Positions 20,401 to 31,200 of a DNA stretch of 64,000 nucleotides are shown piece after piece. Below the pieces are notes generated by a model. It made no database searches and was not told where the DNA came from. It was given only the letters and a program-made list of their open reading frames with translations. The DNA is from Bolinopsis microptera. Taxonomy: Eukaryota > Ctenophora > Tentaculata > Lobata > Bolinopsidae. Positions within the stretch are counted from its first letter, which is position 1. Every line of letters begins with the position of its first letter. A program made the position numbers and the translations under genes. Location: assembly GCF_026151205.1 (NCBI RefSeq), contig NC_087075.1, positions 4,500,359-4,564,358 on the forward strand, written 5' to 3'.

Positions 20401-22189
20401 CCCGTGACATCTCGTCAACCGTGTCTAAAATTGTATCAATTTTGCATCAAATGTTTCCAAAGAGAAAAACGTAAATTTCAAAATTTAATGTTGAACTAAT
20501 CCTTCAGGACACCACCAGCTAAGAAAGGGAGATACAACTTAATGAAACTTGAAAATCTCGCTCCTCGATTAGCCGCAGAACAGTTATCAAACGGGACTGC
20601 AGCCCGTTTTCTCAGCAAATACAACGAGGTAGTCGGGATACAGGAGCAGGTGACAGAAAAGAAGATCCGGAACATACGGGCTAAGTCCAGGGGAGCTTTA
20701 CTGGATAACCTAAAGGGTACAGCAGTCGAAGCCCTGTATTTCGACGGAAGAAAAGATAGAGGAACCCTCCTCAAAGACTCAGACGAAGTTCTCCGGCGCC
20801 AAGAAGAAGAACACATTACTTTGGTGGAACAGCCGTCCGGTCGATATCTTGGTTTCGCCACTCCTGACAGCGGAAGCGGTTAGTTAGCTAATTCCATTAT
20901 TTTCATGCTCGCGAGGATTATATTTTGTGACACCAATATTGATTGGTAGTATCTAACGTCTCATTGGTCAAACGCACTAACACGGGAAGACATTCGGGAG
21001 TTGTCGTCCTCTTGGAAAAGAAGCTGGGGAGGGAACTGCAGAGAAGTGTTTGCTCATTACACAGGATAGAACTACCCTTCCGGCATTTCTTCACCTCGCT
21101 CGATGGAGTCACGACCGGACCTAATTCTTTCTCCGGCCCCACCGGGAAGCTTGCTGCTGGACCGGTTCACCAGATGGCGTCGAGGAAGTTTGTCCCACTC
21201 AGAGCCCACACCTTCTCCCCTCTTCCTGATGGTGTTGTCAAGAAACTGAGTTGGGACCAGAAGGTTCTCTACCGCCACGTTTTAGCTGTTCAAACCGGTA
21301 AGTGTTTCTAAATTAATTCATTGATACGCTGCTTGTTCAAGCTCTTCCGAAAACTCTCTCTTGCTAAGCCTGCTCTGGTTCCATTGCTGTTAAATACTGA
21401 CTCATAGGATTGAAATTTCTAAATTCTTGTTTCCGCAGGGGCACTACCACCTAAGCTTGCAGGAACAGAAATTGGCCCCCTCTGCCACGCCAGGTGGATA
21501 ACATTCCAAAGCAGAATCTTAAGATTATTCATGTCTGGCGGAGTCCCGGGTAATGTAATGGGTAAATTAAGAAAATTAGCAGAATATGTTGTAAATATAT
21601 ACTTTCCGATGCATATGTTTATTAAATACTATGATTCTATTGTGTATGGTTCCGTAAATTTATTTCAGGAGATTAGTTTTATTAAGAAGGTTATTAAGAG
21701 TAAGTCTGAAAGAGATTTTATTTTAAATGGTGTTCAAGTCAACAGTTATTTTGCGCATCCACATAATATTTTGATAGCAATGTTAGGGGATAAGAATTAC
21801 GTATTAAGGAAAAAGGCCGTAGATTTGATTTTAGACTTAAGGGGTGTTGATGAAGTGTGTACGGAGTTAAATTATTACTTACCTAGACTTAATTTTGATG
21901 CTGAAGTGTATTCTGATTTATGTAAGATGAGTAAAGTTAATGATCGTTGGGTTTATTTGTCATTTAAGGAGATTTTGTGTATGTTACCGAACCGCCCCTT
22001 ACTAAGGGTTTAGATGTACTCTCTTTTCTGAGCAGTCCGTTTAAGTCTGATTTACCTTGCCACACGCAATCTGTGGAGCGGCTGGTCAAAGTGACGACCG
22101 ACGCTTCTAAGAGAGTGTGTGGTAGGGTAAATCAGAGCGCCGAGGGTATGTTAGTTATTGCAGGACGAGGAGAGAAAATTGTAAAGTAG
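17474..22189 (+). CDS. five-exon transposase-like multi-copy family protein, with a late frameshift
   Basis: Exons that keep phase: 17,474-17,676; 19,492-19,911; 20,508-20,878; 20,950-21,297; 21,439-22,189. All introns are GT-AG (donors GTTAGT, GTAAGA, GTTAGT, GTAAGT). The protein starts MPLGHYLTFIGG, has a basic Ser/Asp-rich middle (LRERKRRRS, then DSDTEGSDSD), then LQRSVCSLHRIELPFRHFF and TGPNSFSGPTGK, WDQKVLYRHV, CHARWITFQSRIL, and ends VTEPPLTKG...LPCHTQSVERLVKVTTDAS. I recall this PCHTQSVER-ended family as numerous, near-identical uncharacterised proteins in cnidarian and arthropod genomes, which suggests a transposon-encoded protein, but I cannot name its superfamily. A single-base frameshift near 21,977 separates KEILC from VTEPPLTKG, so this copy is either broken or miscalled there. 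Confidence 0.6.
17725..19430 (+). repeat. tandem array of six ~273-300 bp units in intron 1
   Basis: Units begin at CGCTGAAATTTGSGGTAACC: 17,725, 18,025, 18,298, 18,591, 18,864 and 19,157. Unit lengths run 300, 273, 293, 273, 293 bp. Copies differ by a duplicated TCTGTCACTTAAGTTTGGCT block, so long and short forms alternate, a small higher-order repeat. Units contain many TGCCTGAAA/CCTGACC motifs and no long open frame. Confidence 0.9.
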
Positions 22190-22389
22190 TTTTGTAAAAT
22201 ACCATATTTAAGTTAAAATGTTTTTTTTTTCGTTTTAACAGTCTTATTGTATTTCTAGGTTAACCTGAGTGTTTATTCCTACCGTATTGATGAGATTAGC
22301 TACCTTATTAGTAGTAAATAGTTGGAATGATTAACAACACTCGCCGTGGTGTAATACTAATCAAGATTTTCTTTAGAACATGGTTATTT

Positions 22390-24006
22390 TCAACTTGGTG
22401 ATGACAATGATTTTGGGCAGCTTCGGTACCAGTTTTTGAAAGCTAAGGATACAAGGGAGTTATCTTTGAGATTTTTCAAGCGTTGGCTATATTTGAGAGT
22501 GAGGTTAATACATTCATAGATTAATGGGTAGCGGCCTGACTCACCCCAGACGCCTGCGTTGCTGGTTTTACGATTTACACCCAGTGACCATTTAAGAAAG
22601 TGAAGGTGAACTTTTTCGCTGTTCAGAAGACTAATTTTCTTGAGGATACTAGTTTGAAATTTTGTTTTTGTGTCGGGATCCATATTGAGATCGACTTGTT
22701 TTGTTATGTGTTTTATGATAGCCATATTAGGTGTGTAAATAGGCGCTCCGTAAAGAACGATAGGTTTAATAAGAGCATCAAAGAGTGTTGTTAGAGAACG
22801 GAATGATAATTTGGATTTGTTTACTGAGCTTTTCATGCCATAAAGTGCACGCATGGCTTTCTTTTTGAGCTCAGTTCGGGCATTTGTGAATGTGCCGGAT
22901 TTGTGTATTTCGATTCCTAGATAACAGTATGACTCGACTTCTTCTAACAAGTGATTACCAATTTTGAGGGGAACCGGCTGATAATTATCGAAGCGGGAAT
23001 TAAATTTCATGAGTTTAGTTTTGTCTGCATTAATTTCGACGCCCCATTCCAAGCAGAAATTGTTCAAAGCATCGAGTTGCTTTTGGAGGGTTTTGGGGTC
23101 CAGTGCCAAGAGTATCAGATCATCTGCCCATAGTAAGTGACTGATAAGTTGGTTCATTAGTTTCGGACAGTTATCATATTCTAGTCGAGGGGAAAGATCT
23201 CTGATGTATATTTTAAAAAGATCAGGGGAAAGTGGATGACCCTGTTCAGTTCCTTTATTGATGTCAAATTTTTCGCTGACAAATCCAGATAGTTTTATCT
23301 GGCCAGTGGAATTTTTATACATATGTTTAAGAACATTAAATGTTTTGCCAGTGATACCTAGTTTAGCTAACTTTAAGAAAAGAGCTTCACGGCAAACAGA
23401 GTCGAAAGCTTTCCGGAAGTCCACAAAAACAGCATAGACGGGAACCTTGAGCTTTTTGTATTTAGACGTAATGGTGTTGAGTGTGAGTATGTGGTCATAT
23501 GTTTGAGCTCCTTTAGCGAAGCCAAGTTGATTTATGGGGTCCGGGTTGTATTCATTTTTGAACTTGATTATCCTGTTTAGCATAATGGTCGAGAATAGTT
23601 TCCCGATTGTACTACTCTCAGCAATTGCTCTGTAATTGTCGGGATTATCTTTGTCGCCTTTTTTGTGTAGGGGTGTTATAATGCTGTTGTTCCACGGGTA
23701 AGTTCCAGTGTCCAAACAGCGGTTAAATACTTTGCAAAGGAGTTGTGTATTTGTTGTGGACAAGGTCTTCAGTATTTCATTGCATATCATATCCTCCGAG
23801 GAACTTTTGCCGTTTTTGAGCGAAGAGAGCGCAGTAGATATTTCGTCCACAGAGATCTGGCCATTGAGTATTGATTGTGCAGGGGATGGTTGGCACTTAT
23901 TGTTAATAGCCTCTGCATTTTGAAGCATTTCTTCCTTATTCTCTACAGTTATGGTGCTATGTGCATTGGCATAAAGTTTACCAAAGAATTTTTGAAAGTT
24001 GTCCAT
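22390..24006 (-). CDS. LINE reverse transcriptase part
   Basis: About 538 residues. RT motifs: LHKKGDKDNPDNYRAIAE, FVDFRKAFDSVCRE, GTEQGHPLSPDLFK and LLWADDLILLALD with the catalytic Ala-Asp-Asp. The WADDL box and QGHPLSP variant place it outside CR1/L2; I do not assign the clade. It joins the endonuclease frame upstream through a one-base slip. The C-terminal end has a cysteine-poor tail ending NWYRSCPKSLSSPS. Confidence 0.85.
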   Translation of the reverse strand: MDNFQKFFGKLYANAHSTITVENKEEMLQNAEAINNKCQPSPAQSILNGQISVDEISTALSSLKNGKSSSEDMICNEILKTLSTTNTQLLCKVFNRCLDTGTYPWNNSIITPLHKKGDKDNPDNYRAIAESSTIGKLFSTIMLNRIIKFKNEYNPDPINQLGFAKGAQTYDHILTLNTITSKYKKLKVPVYAVFVDFRKAFDSVCREALFLKLAKLGITGKTFNVLKHMYKNSTGQIKLSGFVSEKFDINKGTEQGHPLSPDLFKIYIRDLSPRLEYDNCPKLMNQLISHLLWADDLILLALDPKTLQKQLDALNNFCLEWGVEINADKTKLMKFNSRFDNYQPVPLKIGNHLLEEVESYCYLGIEIHKSGTFTNARTELKKKAMRALYGMKSSVNKSKLSFRSLTTLFDALIKPIVLYGAPIYTPNMAIIKHITKQVDLNMDPDTKTKFQTSILKKISLLNSEKVHLHFLKWSLGVNRKTSNAGVWGESGRYPLIYECINLTLKYSQRLKNLKDNSLVSLAFKNWYRSCPKSLSSPS

Positions 24007-24037
24007 GTCATGGCAATAAAATTTGTCAACTCTTCCT

Positions 24038-25174
24038 TTAAATTTTTTCAGTTTTTTTGAATTGTTTCCAGTTTAGAATTTTACCAGATTCGATATCTGT
24101 ATTCAGTTTGTCAAGATATTTGTTTTTGGTACGGTCAATTAAACTTTTGTACGTATTTTTTACTTGGTAAAAATTTTTTCGAAGATAATCGCTATTGGGG
24201 AAATCAGAAACAATTTGAGCTGCTCGAGTACAGGATATTTTAGCTTCTCTAGTGGCTTGTGTGAACCAGGGTTGTTTATTTATGGATCCCTTTTTGGTTA
24301 TTTTGGGATGTTTGGTCTTTTGGAGACATTTGTCTGCTATTTTGTTCAAGTGAACTGTGATATCTTCGTTCAATTTGTATGTACCTAGGAGATCTTCGGG
24401 ATAATCTGTTTCTAAGAGGGTTTTGGAACATTCTTCCACAAGTGGGTCCATCATTGTATCCCGTAAGCTTGAAAGGCTATCAGGAGTTATTTTGTAACGA
24501 AGTGGGGCTCGAGCGTAAGTTTCATGGAGAGCCTTTGTGTTTACAAGAATGTTGGAAGGAGAGAAGTTGAGTGCCAGGAGTAGTGGTTTATGATCAGAAA
24601 AGCAAGTGAACGGCTGGATTGTCATATGACATACATACTTACTGCAGTTTGGTGATATAATAAAGTAGTCAACAACGCTGGCACCGCTAGTCTGAATACA
24701 AGTGAAGTCACCATATGAGTCTCCTAAAGTTCTCCCATTGAGAATATGGAGTTCATTATTGACAAGCATTTCTAGAAAGGGTCTTTTGTAATTGTTCGAC
24801 TTTTTGTCCTTTGAGTTCCTGGTTGGGAGTTCTTGGGGGGTGTAGTCTTCTGGCAGGGGAATGAAGCTCTCGTAGCCACATTTTTCTCCTTTGATGAAGT
24901 CAATGTCATGGCCGATACGCGAGTTGAAGTCACCACAGGTAATTACATCGCCTTTACTTAGAAGAACATTAAGAAATTGGTCCAGTTCACGGATGGTGTC
25001 AAAGCCCGAAATATCTGAGTTTTTAGAGGAAGTGTTAGCTGGCTTAATGTATGAGTTAACAATGAATATATCATTATCTACGCCAAAGTAATTTTTTTCA
25101 AGTTTACAGGCAACAACATCTTCAATTGTGGATTTTTCAAGTTTTACGCCTTTGGCTATTTCGTTTTGGACCAT
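24038..25174 (-). CDS. LINE apurinic-type endonuclease part (EEP fold)
   Basis: About 378 residues. The endonuclease motifs are CGDFNSRIG, the SVVDYFIISP block and SDHKPLLLALNF, which are the Asp/Asn and SDH catalytic signatures of the exonuclease-endonuclease-phosphatase family. The first strands of the fold are missing (5' truncation). A linker (RAAQIVSDFPNSDYLRKNF, then NKYLDKLNTDIESGKILNWK) leads to the frame end at the A7 run. The rest continues in the next frame. Confidence 0.8.
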   Translation of the reverse strand: MVQNEIAKGVKLEKSTIEDVVACKLEKNYFGVDNDIFIVNSYIKPANTSSKNSDISGFDTIRELDQFLNVLLSKGDVITCGDFNSRIGHDIDFIKGEKCGYESFIPLPEDYTPQELPTRNSKDKKSNNYKRPFLEMLVNNELHILNGRTLGDSYGDFTCIQTSGASVVDYFIISPNCSKYVCHMTIQPFTCFSDHKPLLLALNFSPSNILVNTKALHETYARAPLRYKITPDSLSSLRDTMMDPLVEECSKTLLETDYPEDLLGTYKLNEDITVHLNKIADKCLQKTKHPKITKKGSINKQPWFTQATREAKISCTRAAQIVSDFPNSDYLRKNFYQVKNTYKSLIDRTKNKYLDKLNTDIESGKILNWKQFKKTEKI

Positions 25175-25223
25175 GATACTGTTTATGATATCACGTGTTT
25201 ATGTTATCACGTGACATTACCAG

Positions 25224-28200
25224 GTGGATACGTGAACGCTCCACCTCGCATCCAGGAACCTAGTATAAAGTATCTGAGAACGACCCGTAACTTGGAGGAG
25301 GGCATGGTCATTACTGTTGAGCCAGGGGTTTACTTCGGTGATGCTGTAAGTCGCGATGCTTGAACTGCTTTTTCTTCTAGTTCTACCTTATTTATCAATC
25401 AAATCAAATTAAATTCATTTTGTAAATAATGTGTCATATCTTCAGTTAATCGAAGCAGCTTACGCTAATCCTGACCAAGCGAAATATATGAACAAGGAAA
25501 AGATTGAGCCGTATAGGGGCACTGGAGGGGTAAGTAATCACTTTTATAGGGGCACTGGAGGGGCAAGTAATCACTTTTATAGGGGCACTGGAGGGGTAAG
25601 TAATCACTTTTATAGGGGCACTGGAGGGTAAGTAATCACTTTTGTAGGGGCACTGGAGGGGTAAGTAATCACTATTATCTTCTGACCCCTCTGACCTATT
25701 CAAAAAAAGTACCTTCAAGTATCTCAAACGTACAATAGAATACTGATATCTGGATATTATCCGGTTGGAAGAGACAAGGACAAGTGAAACAAGGAAGTTA
25801 GGAGTAAGGGCAAATTTTCGGCGTCAACGCCATCTTCAGGCTAAAATTGTTATAAATGTTAGTATATAATAAATGCTTCTATACTAGTTAAAATGCTAAA
25901 TTAAAATTACACACACTGAATACAGGTTACATCAAATGGTATTGTACATTACATTGAAAATAGTGATGTACACACGTTTTACACTCTGTCCAAGTACATA
26001 ATATCTACTGAACAGCAGGGTCGTGTGCTATTTGTTTAAATTTGTCTTTGAATATGTTGTAAAAGAAATCCCTTAAGCTTCTCGCACTCTTCTTTGTTAT
26101 TGATACTAGGTTTAAATAAATTAATGTAGTAAGCTTCTGTCACTTTACGTTTAATGGTGCTATATAAGTTAATTTCTAAAATATCGAAGGAAATATCTGG
26201 TTCTATGTTATCGTGAAACTCTGAATAATGAGCAGCCAACGCATTATCAGGATAGGTTAAAGGCCTGTTGACTGCTCTTCGATGCTCTGAAAATCTATCG
26301 TGTGCTGTTCTACTCGTTTCCCCTATATATAGCTCTTGACATAATTTACACGTAACTTTGTATATGACACATTTTGGTTTGCAGTCGTGATTTGTTGTGA
26401 TGAGTGGACATATGATACAGTTTGGTATGGTGCAGTGTGGTTTGTCGTGTGGTCGTGATGAACATAAGATCTCTGAGAGTTTCTTACCTGGTGTGAATAT
26501 GAATTTGACCGGTAAGTTGTGTGAGAGGGCAAATTGAGTGACTTCTTTGGAAAATGGCTCGTTGATGAATGGTAGAGTGCATGTTACGTGGTCGGTATCT
26601 TGTATGTTTGATGATGAAGGGTTATGACGTGTTGTAGGTGAGAGAGGGTGAAGTCGTCCTGTTTTGTTTATACGTCGTGGGTCTTGGTAACCGTTGTTGA
26701 CCAACAAGTTGTCTACTATCTTCATGGACTCTTCTTTATACTCTGGTGTTGATGAGCAAAAAGCAGCCGTTTTGTAGAAGTTCTTGATGGTTGCTACTTT
26801 AGTTCCCTCATTGTGGTGGCTGTTGGCGTGCAGTGTGATATTCTTTTTCTGCTTCTTTCTGTAGAATTTGTGGTGTAGTGTTCCCTGTTCGTCGATCTTT
26901 ATCTGGGTGTCGAGGAATGGGGTGAAATCCTGACGGCTTTCCGGATAGTCAATTTCCCATTTGAGCAACTGGTCTGGGTCCTCGTTTGAGATGGACTCCA
27001 CTATCCTCAGAGCTTCTTCTTTGGAGCTGGCTAGACTCCCGGCATCATCCACGTATCTCCGGTAGAATGAGACGTGTAAATCAGTGTAAATCGATCTTCT
27101 CTCGAACATATATACTCGTACTATCGCTCCTATTGGTGATGGTTGGCACCCCATGAAGAGACCAATTTTCTGGAGGTAGAGTCTTGAGTGATATGTAAAG
27201 TATGAGTTGGTGAAGACGAATTCAAGGATCTTGTGGATGTGCGTGAGTGTTAGACCCCAGGTGTCGAGGTCTTCCCAATGTTCTTCGGTGAGTGTAATGA
27301 GGTCTTGAATGCAGCCACTGATGTTGATGTTTGTGTACAGTGCTGTGACGTCAGCTGTGAAGAATGAGAGACCTGAGAGTTGGTTTTTAATTTTGGGAAA
27401 TTAGTAATGGAATTAAAGCGGAATTTAAACGCAAGCTTTTCGGGATGAACAAACACAATCGTTTCCTAGACTATATACATGAACGAATAACATTATTCTA
27501 AGTAAAGTAAAATTGTCGTAGATTTCTGAGAATCATGGGGAAAATTTAAAACAATACTCTCTTAATCATTTACTCACTGACAAAACAACCGAATAGAAAA
27601 AATGTCCATCAAAATACTCAGTTTAACATAAGTGACGCAAGTGTAAAAAGTCAACTCAATGGTCCCGCATCAGCATATTAGATCACCACAAAGAACATTG
27701 GAAGACCCCAAACTGGGTCACTCCCACGCACATCACAAGTACTTGGAACGTCAACTCTACTTTACATTCCCCGTTTCCCCAAAAGGGTTCGGTGCAATCC
27801 ATAAAAAGGGCGTGGTACGAGTATTATGTCGGGAGTTGTTACCTGATTTACACGCCATTTGGAGTCGTATGTGTCGGGTTACCATCCAAGAGAAGTCTGA
27901 AAGGAGTATTGCCCAGATCTTGTCATGGGCGAATTACATAAAGCCTCCGTATTTCCCCTTTGACACTAAAGATCGCTTAAGGTTGAACACTAGACCACTT
28001 CTAGGAAGGTTAAAATTGGACATTCCAGTGAGGCACTGTTCTTCAAAATTTCAAATGTTTTTGCCTCAAAAAGAGTATTAAAGCCTTGAACGATCACTTG
28101 TTGGCACAACACGGTTCCGCCAACGTTCCAGATTCTTTCTGCCTACTCCTCCCTTCATCTCAAAATAAGAGTCCAGCCACGTAAACATCATCTCTAGCAT

Positions 28201-31200
28201 TGCACATCGACTTTTTCGTAGTCTCAGATTGCCCTCTCACGAATTACCGTTTTATTAACCAGTAAAAACTTGCATTTATGTTTGGGACAAAACTGCACCA
28301 TACCAAAACTTTTACAACTCATCACAACCAACTGAATCCAATTTTCCAAAATTACGTCGTATTTTCGGCTTTATAGGGGGAAACGGGAAAAACAGGCCCT
28401 GTGGATTCAGAGCATGAAAAGCGATCAACCAGGTCTTATACCATGAGTGTTTAGTTCTTCTGCTCATTAATGTTTCACGATAACATAGAAAAATTTCCAT
28501 CGGATGATTCTGAGAAATTGCGTAGTATCTGCACCATTAAACGTAAAGGGCAGAGCTACCATTATATTATTAACCTAGTATCTCCGAAAAGAAGTGCGTG
28601 TTAAGATTTCTTTTAATAACCGAAGACACCATTTACAAAGCAACACCTGCTGTCAGTAGTTTTGTCTGACAAGTGCGGGGTTCATTTTTTCATGCTCATA
28701 CCCAATTGATGTAACCTGATACCATAGCGCAAAATTCTTTGCATTTTAACGTAGTATCTGAAGCATATATACTACTGGTTTAAACAGCTTTTAAACCTTT
28801 AAGCATGCGTTGCGGTTGCCTTAATGCCTCGACTTGTTCGACCATTTTCTCTTCCAACCGGAAAAATCCTTCAGTATTTTTTCATCAGGTTCCGTTCATT
28901 GGCAATTTAATGAAAAACGTTAAACTGAATTAAAATCCTAAGATGCAAGTAAGATTTGGACGATGAGAGACAGGTCAGTTTGAACCGAGGAACACTTCTC
29001 AAACAGACCCGAAATTGAAAAACCAGGATTTGGGTAATTGTCGGGGGTGTTAATTGATCAGGTCCCATTTAACCTTGCTAAATTCGGTGAAGGCAAAATA
29101 AGTTGTTTGCTGAAGGCTTGTTATGCGTTGAGTTACACCAAAGTTTTTCAGTCAATGCCACATAAAGATTTGGCACCTTGAAGACCGTTCTTCGGAATTT
29201 ACAAGCCTTAGACTTTAGGCCTTTGGAGGTCATAAATATGCTTGAAGAGCTCCGGCGACATTGATGCCTGTTGGTACCAATGGGAATCGTGGTTAGACAG
29301 CTTCTTGTAAGTTAACGGGTAACTAGTTCTGTACATGTTTGGAGGCAAGAGAAACCTTAGATCAAATCTACTTGAGATTATGAGCCTCCCTGCAGACGTG
29401 TAACGCTTACGATATCCACGAAGCAAGCGAATATTTTCTTCTTTACTTTTTGTAATTCCGAGACGTTTAAGGGTCGGATATGGCAGAGCACTGGGGACCC
29501 TCGAAACCCAGTTGGGGGGGGAATGGGACAGACGACTTTTCGGAATTTCGATCACCATCAAGGAGGGGGATCAAAGAGTTTTCCAAGGGAAATTCCGACT
29601 GTGATTGCCTATATTTTCGGGGGGTTTGTTGCCCCCCTTTTTTTTTAGGGGGGTATTATTGGCGTTTCCAGGGGGAGATTCCTTTTCGTTAGAAAATTTT
29701 AATGTTTTTGAAGGACTTTTTGGAGACCGAGTTTGGAGCTCTTGAGCATCTCGTTGGAGATAAGATCACATGAAACGCTTTTGTTATTCTGGAGCTTATT
29801 GGTGGACTTTCTCCAGTTCTTGGATAGTAAAATCTGTGTTGAGTTTTTCAAGTTCGACTGATGGCTCGAGGTGGTACTCGGTCCCTGTTCACCAGCTTCG
29901 TTGGTCGAAGTGTTCGTTTGTAGTCCACCGTGCGAGGGGGTCCTTGCACTTCTGATTGTATAGGTCGTTGAAGAACTTGGTGTGAAATGCGATCAGGTCA
30001 TATATGTCGAATGTATCGGGGTCCTTGCAAGCGGACGAGAGGTCGTTTAAAGGCAGCCCAGTTGATGTTGTTGCTGAGGTTGATTTTCTCGTTAAGTTTG
30101 TATAGGTAAGCTCCCTTTCTAGCTCGTGTTTGTGCCCTGTATTCTTTCTTACGGAGGTAAAATCTTGCTCGGTTGGATTCCACGAGCATAGGATCGATGT
30201 GGGTGTTATCTTGGCTCTTTCGTCTCTACAGACTAATCGTTTAGCATGCCTACACTCCAATCAAACCATTTGTTTTTTGTTAGTACTTGGCTTTCCCCCT
30301 TTTCTGGGTGGTAACTTGACTTGCCAGGTTAGTAAGGTGGCAATCACAATTCATGAAACTGCGAATGTCGTCAGGGGAGGAAATATCAGTTTGAAGAAGA
30401 GAAATCAAACTTTCTCTTTGAATTGAGCGGTGTTCTGGGCTGACTTGAATTTTTCTGTGGTACCATTACCAAGTCCAGAGCAGGCATCTTTGGTCCACTT
30501 GAATGGGGTTTCGGGATCGATGCGAATTTGAGCTCCATTTTCGTTCGAGATGTCGCCAGCCATCACAATTTCCTTATGTTAGTGGTTAAAGTGTTGGATA
30601 TTGGTCTGTGGTCAGAATTAGGGGTGAGGTCACCAACTTTGAAGAACCTTGGGCCCGATGAAGGAGGCTGTGGGACACGCAAATGTAGTCGACCGTACTT
30701 ACTCCATTTCTTTGAATGCAAGTTGGACTGCCAAAATATGCCCCAATTGTCCTTCCGTTTAGATTATCATTCCAGTTGTCTGGAGTTGCTCATGAAGGGT
30801 TTGCCGTTGGAGTTGAGAATCCGATCTTGTTGTTTCTAGAGGGCTACCTCAGTAGGAGATAGAATGCTGGGGAGGATCGAGTTCAACTTGAAGGGTCCCT
30901 CGACTCGCATGGTATAAGAAGTCGTTTAATGTGCCGGTCCGCGCGTTCATGTCACCAAGTATGGCAGCATCTTCGGAGTCGGGGATATTTGATAGACACT
31001 CTTCTAAGTGCTCGCAAGTGGTTGTATATTGTTCCCATTTGGAACGCATTCGTTTCTTGTATGAGCCATGAGCTGGCGAGTCGTACTCATTGATAAGATT
31101 CAGATCTTTGTCAAGGTTGAAGTATTTGGCTTTAAGCTTTACGATGAGTATGTCGTCGCATTTTGGAAAAATGAACTCTGACATCCCGCAGCCAATGCTT

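Larger units (their letters stand above)
22390..25174 (-). mobile_element. LINE with endonuclease and reverse transcriptase, one frameshift
   Basis: Minus-strand element inserted upstream of PEPD exon sequence. Its 5' end (near 25,185) is truncated within the endonuclease and its 3' end is near 22,385. The two frames (24,038-25,174 and 22,390-24,006) are joined by a single-base slip in a run of seven A near 24,050, so the coding sequence is otherwise intact. Confidence 0.85.
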
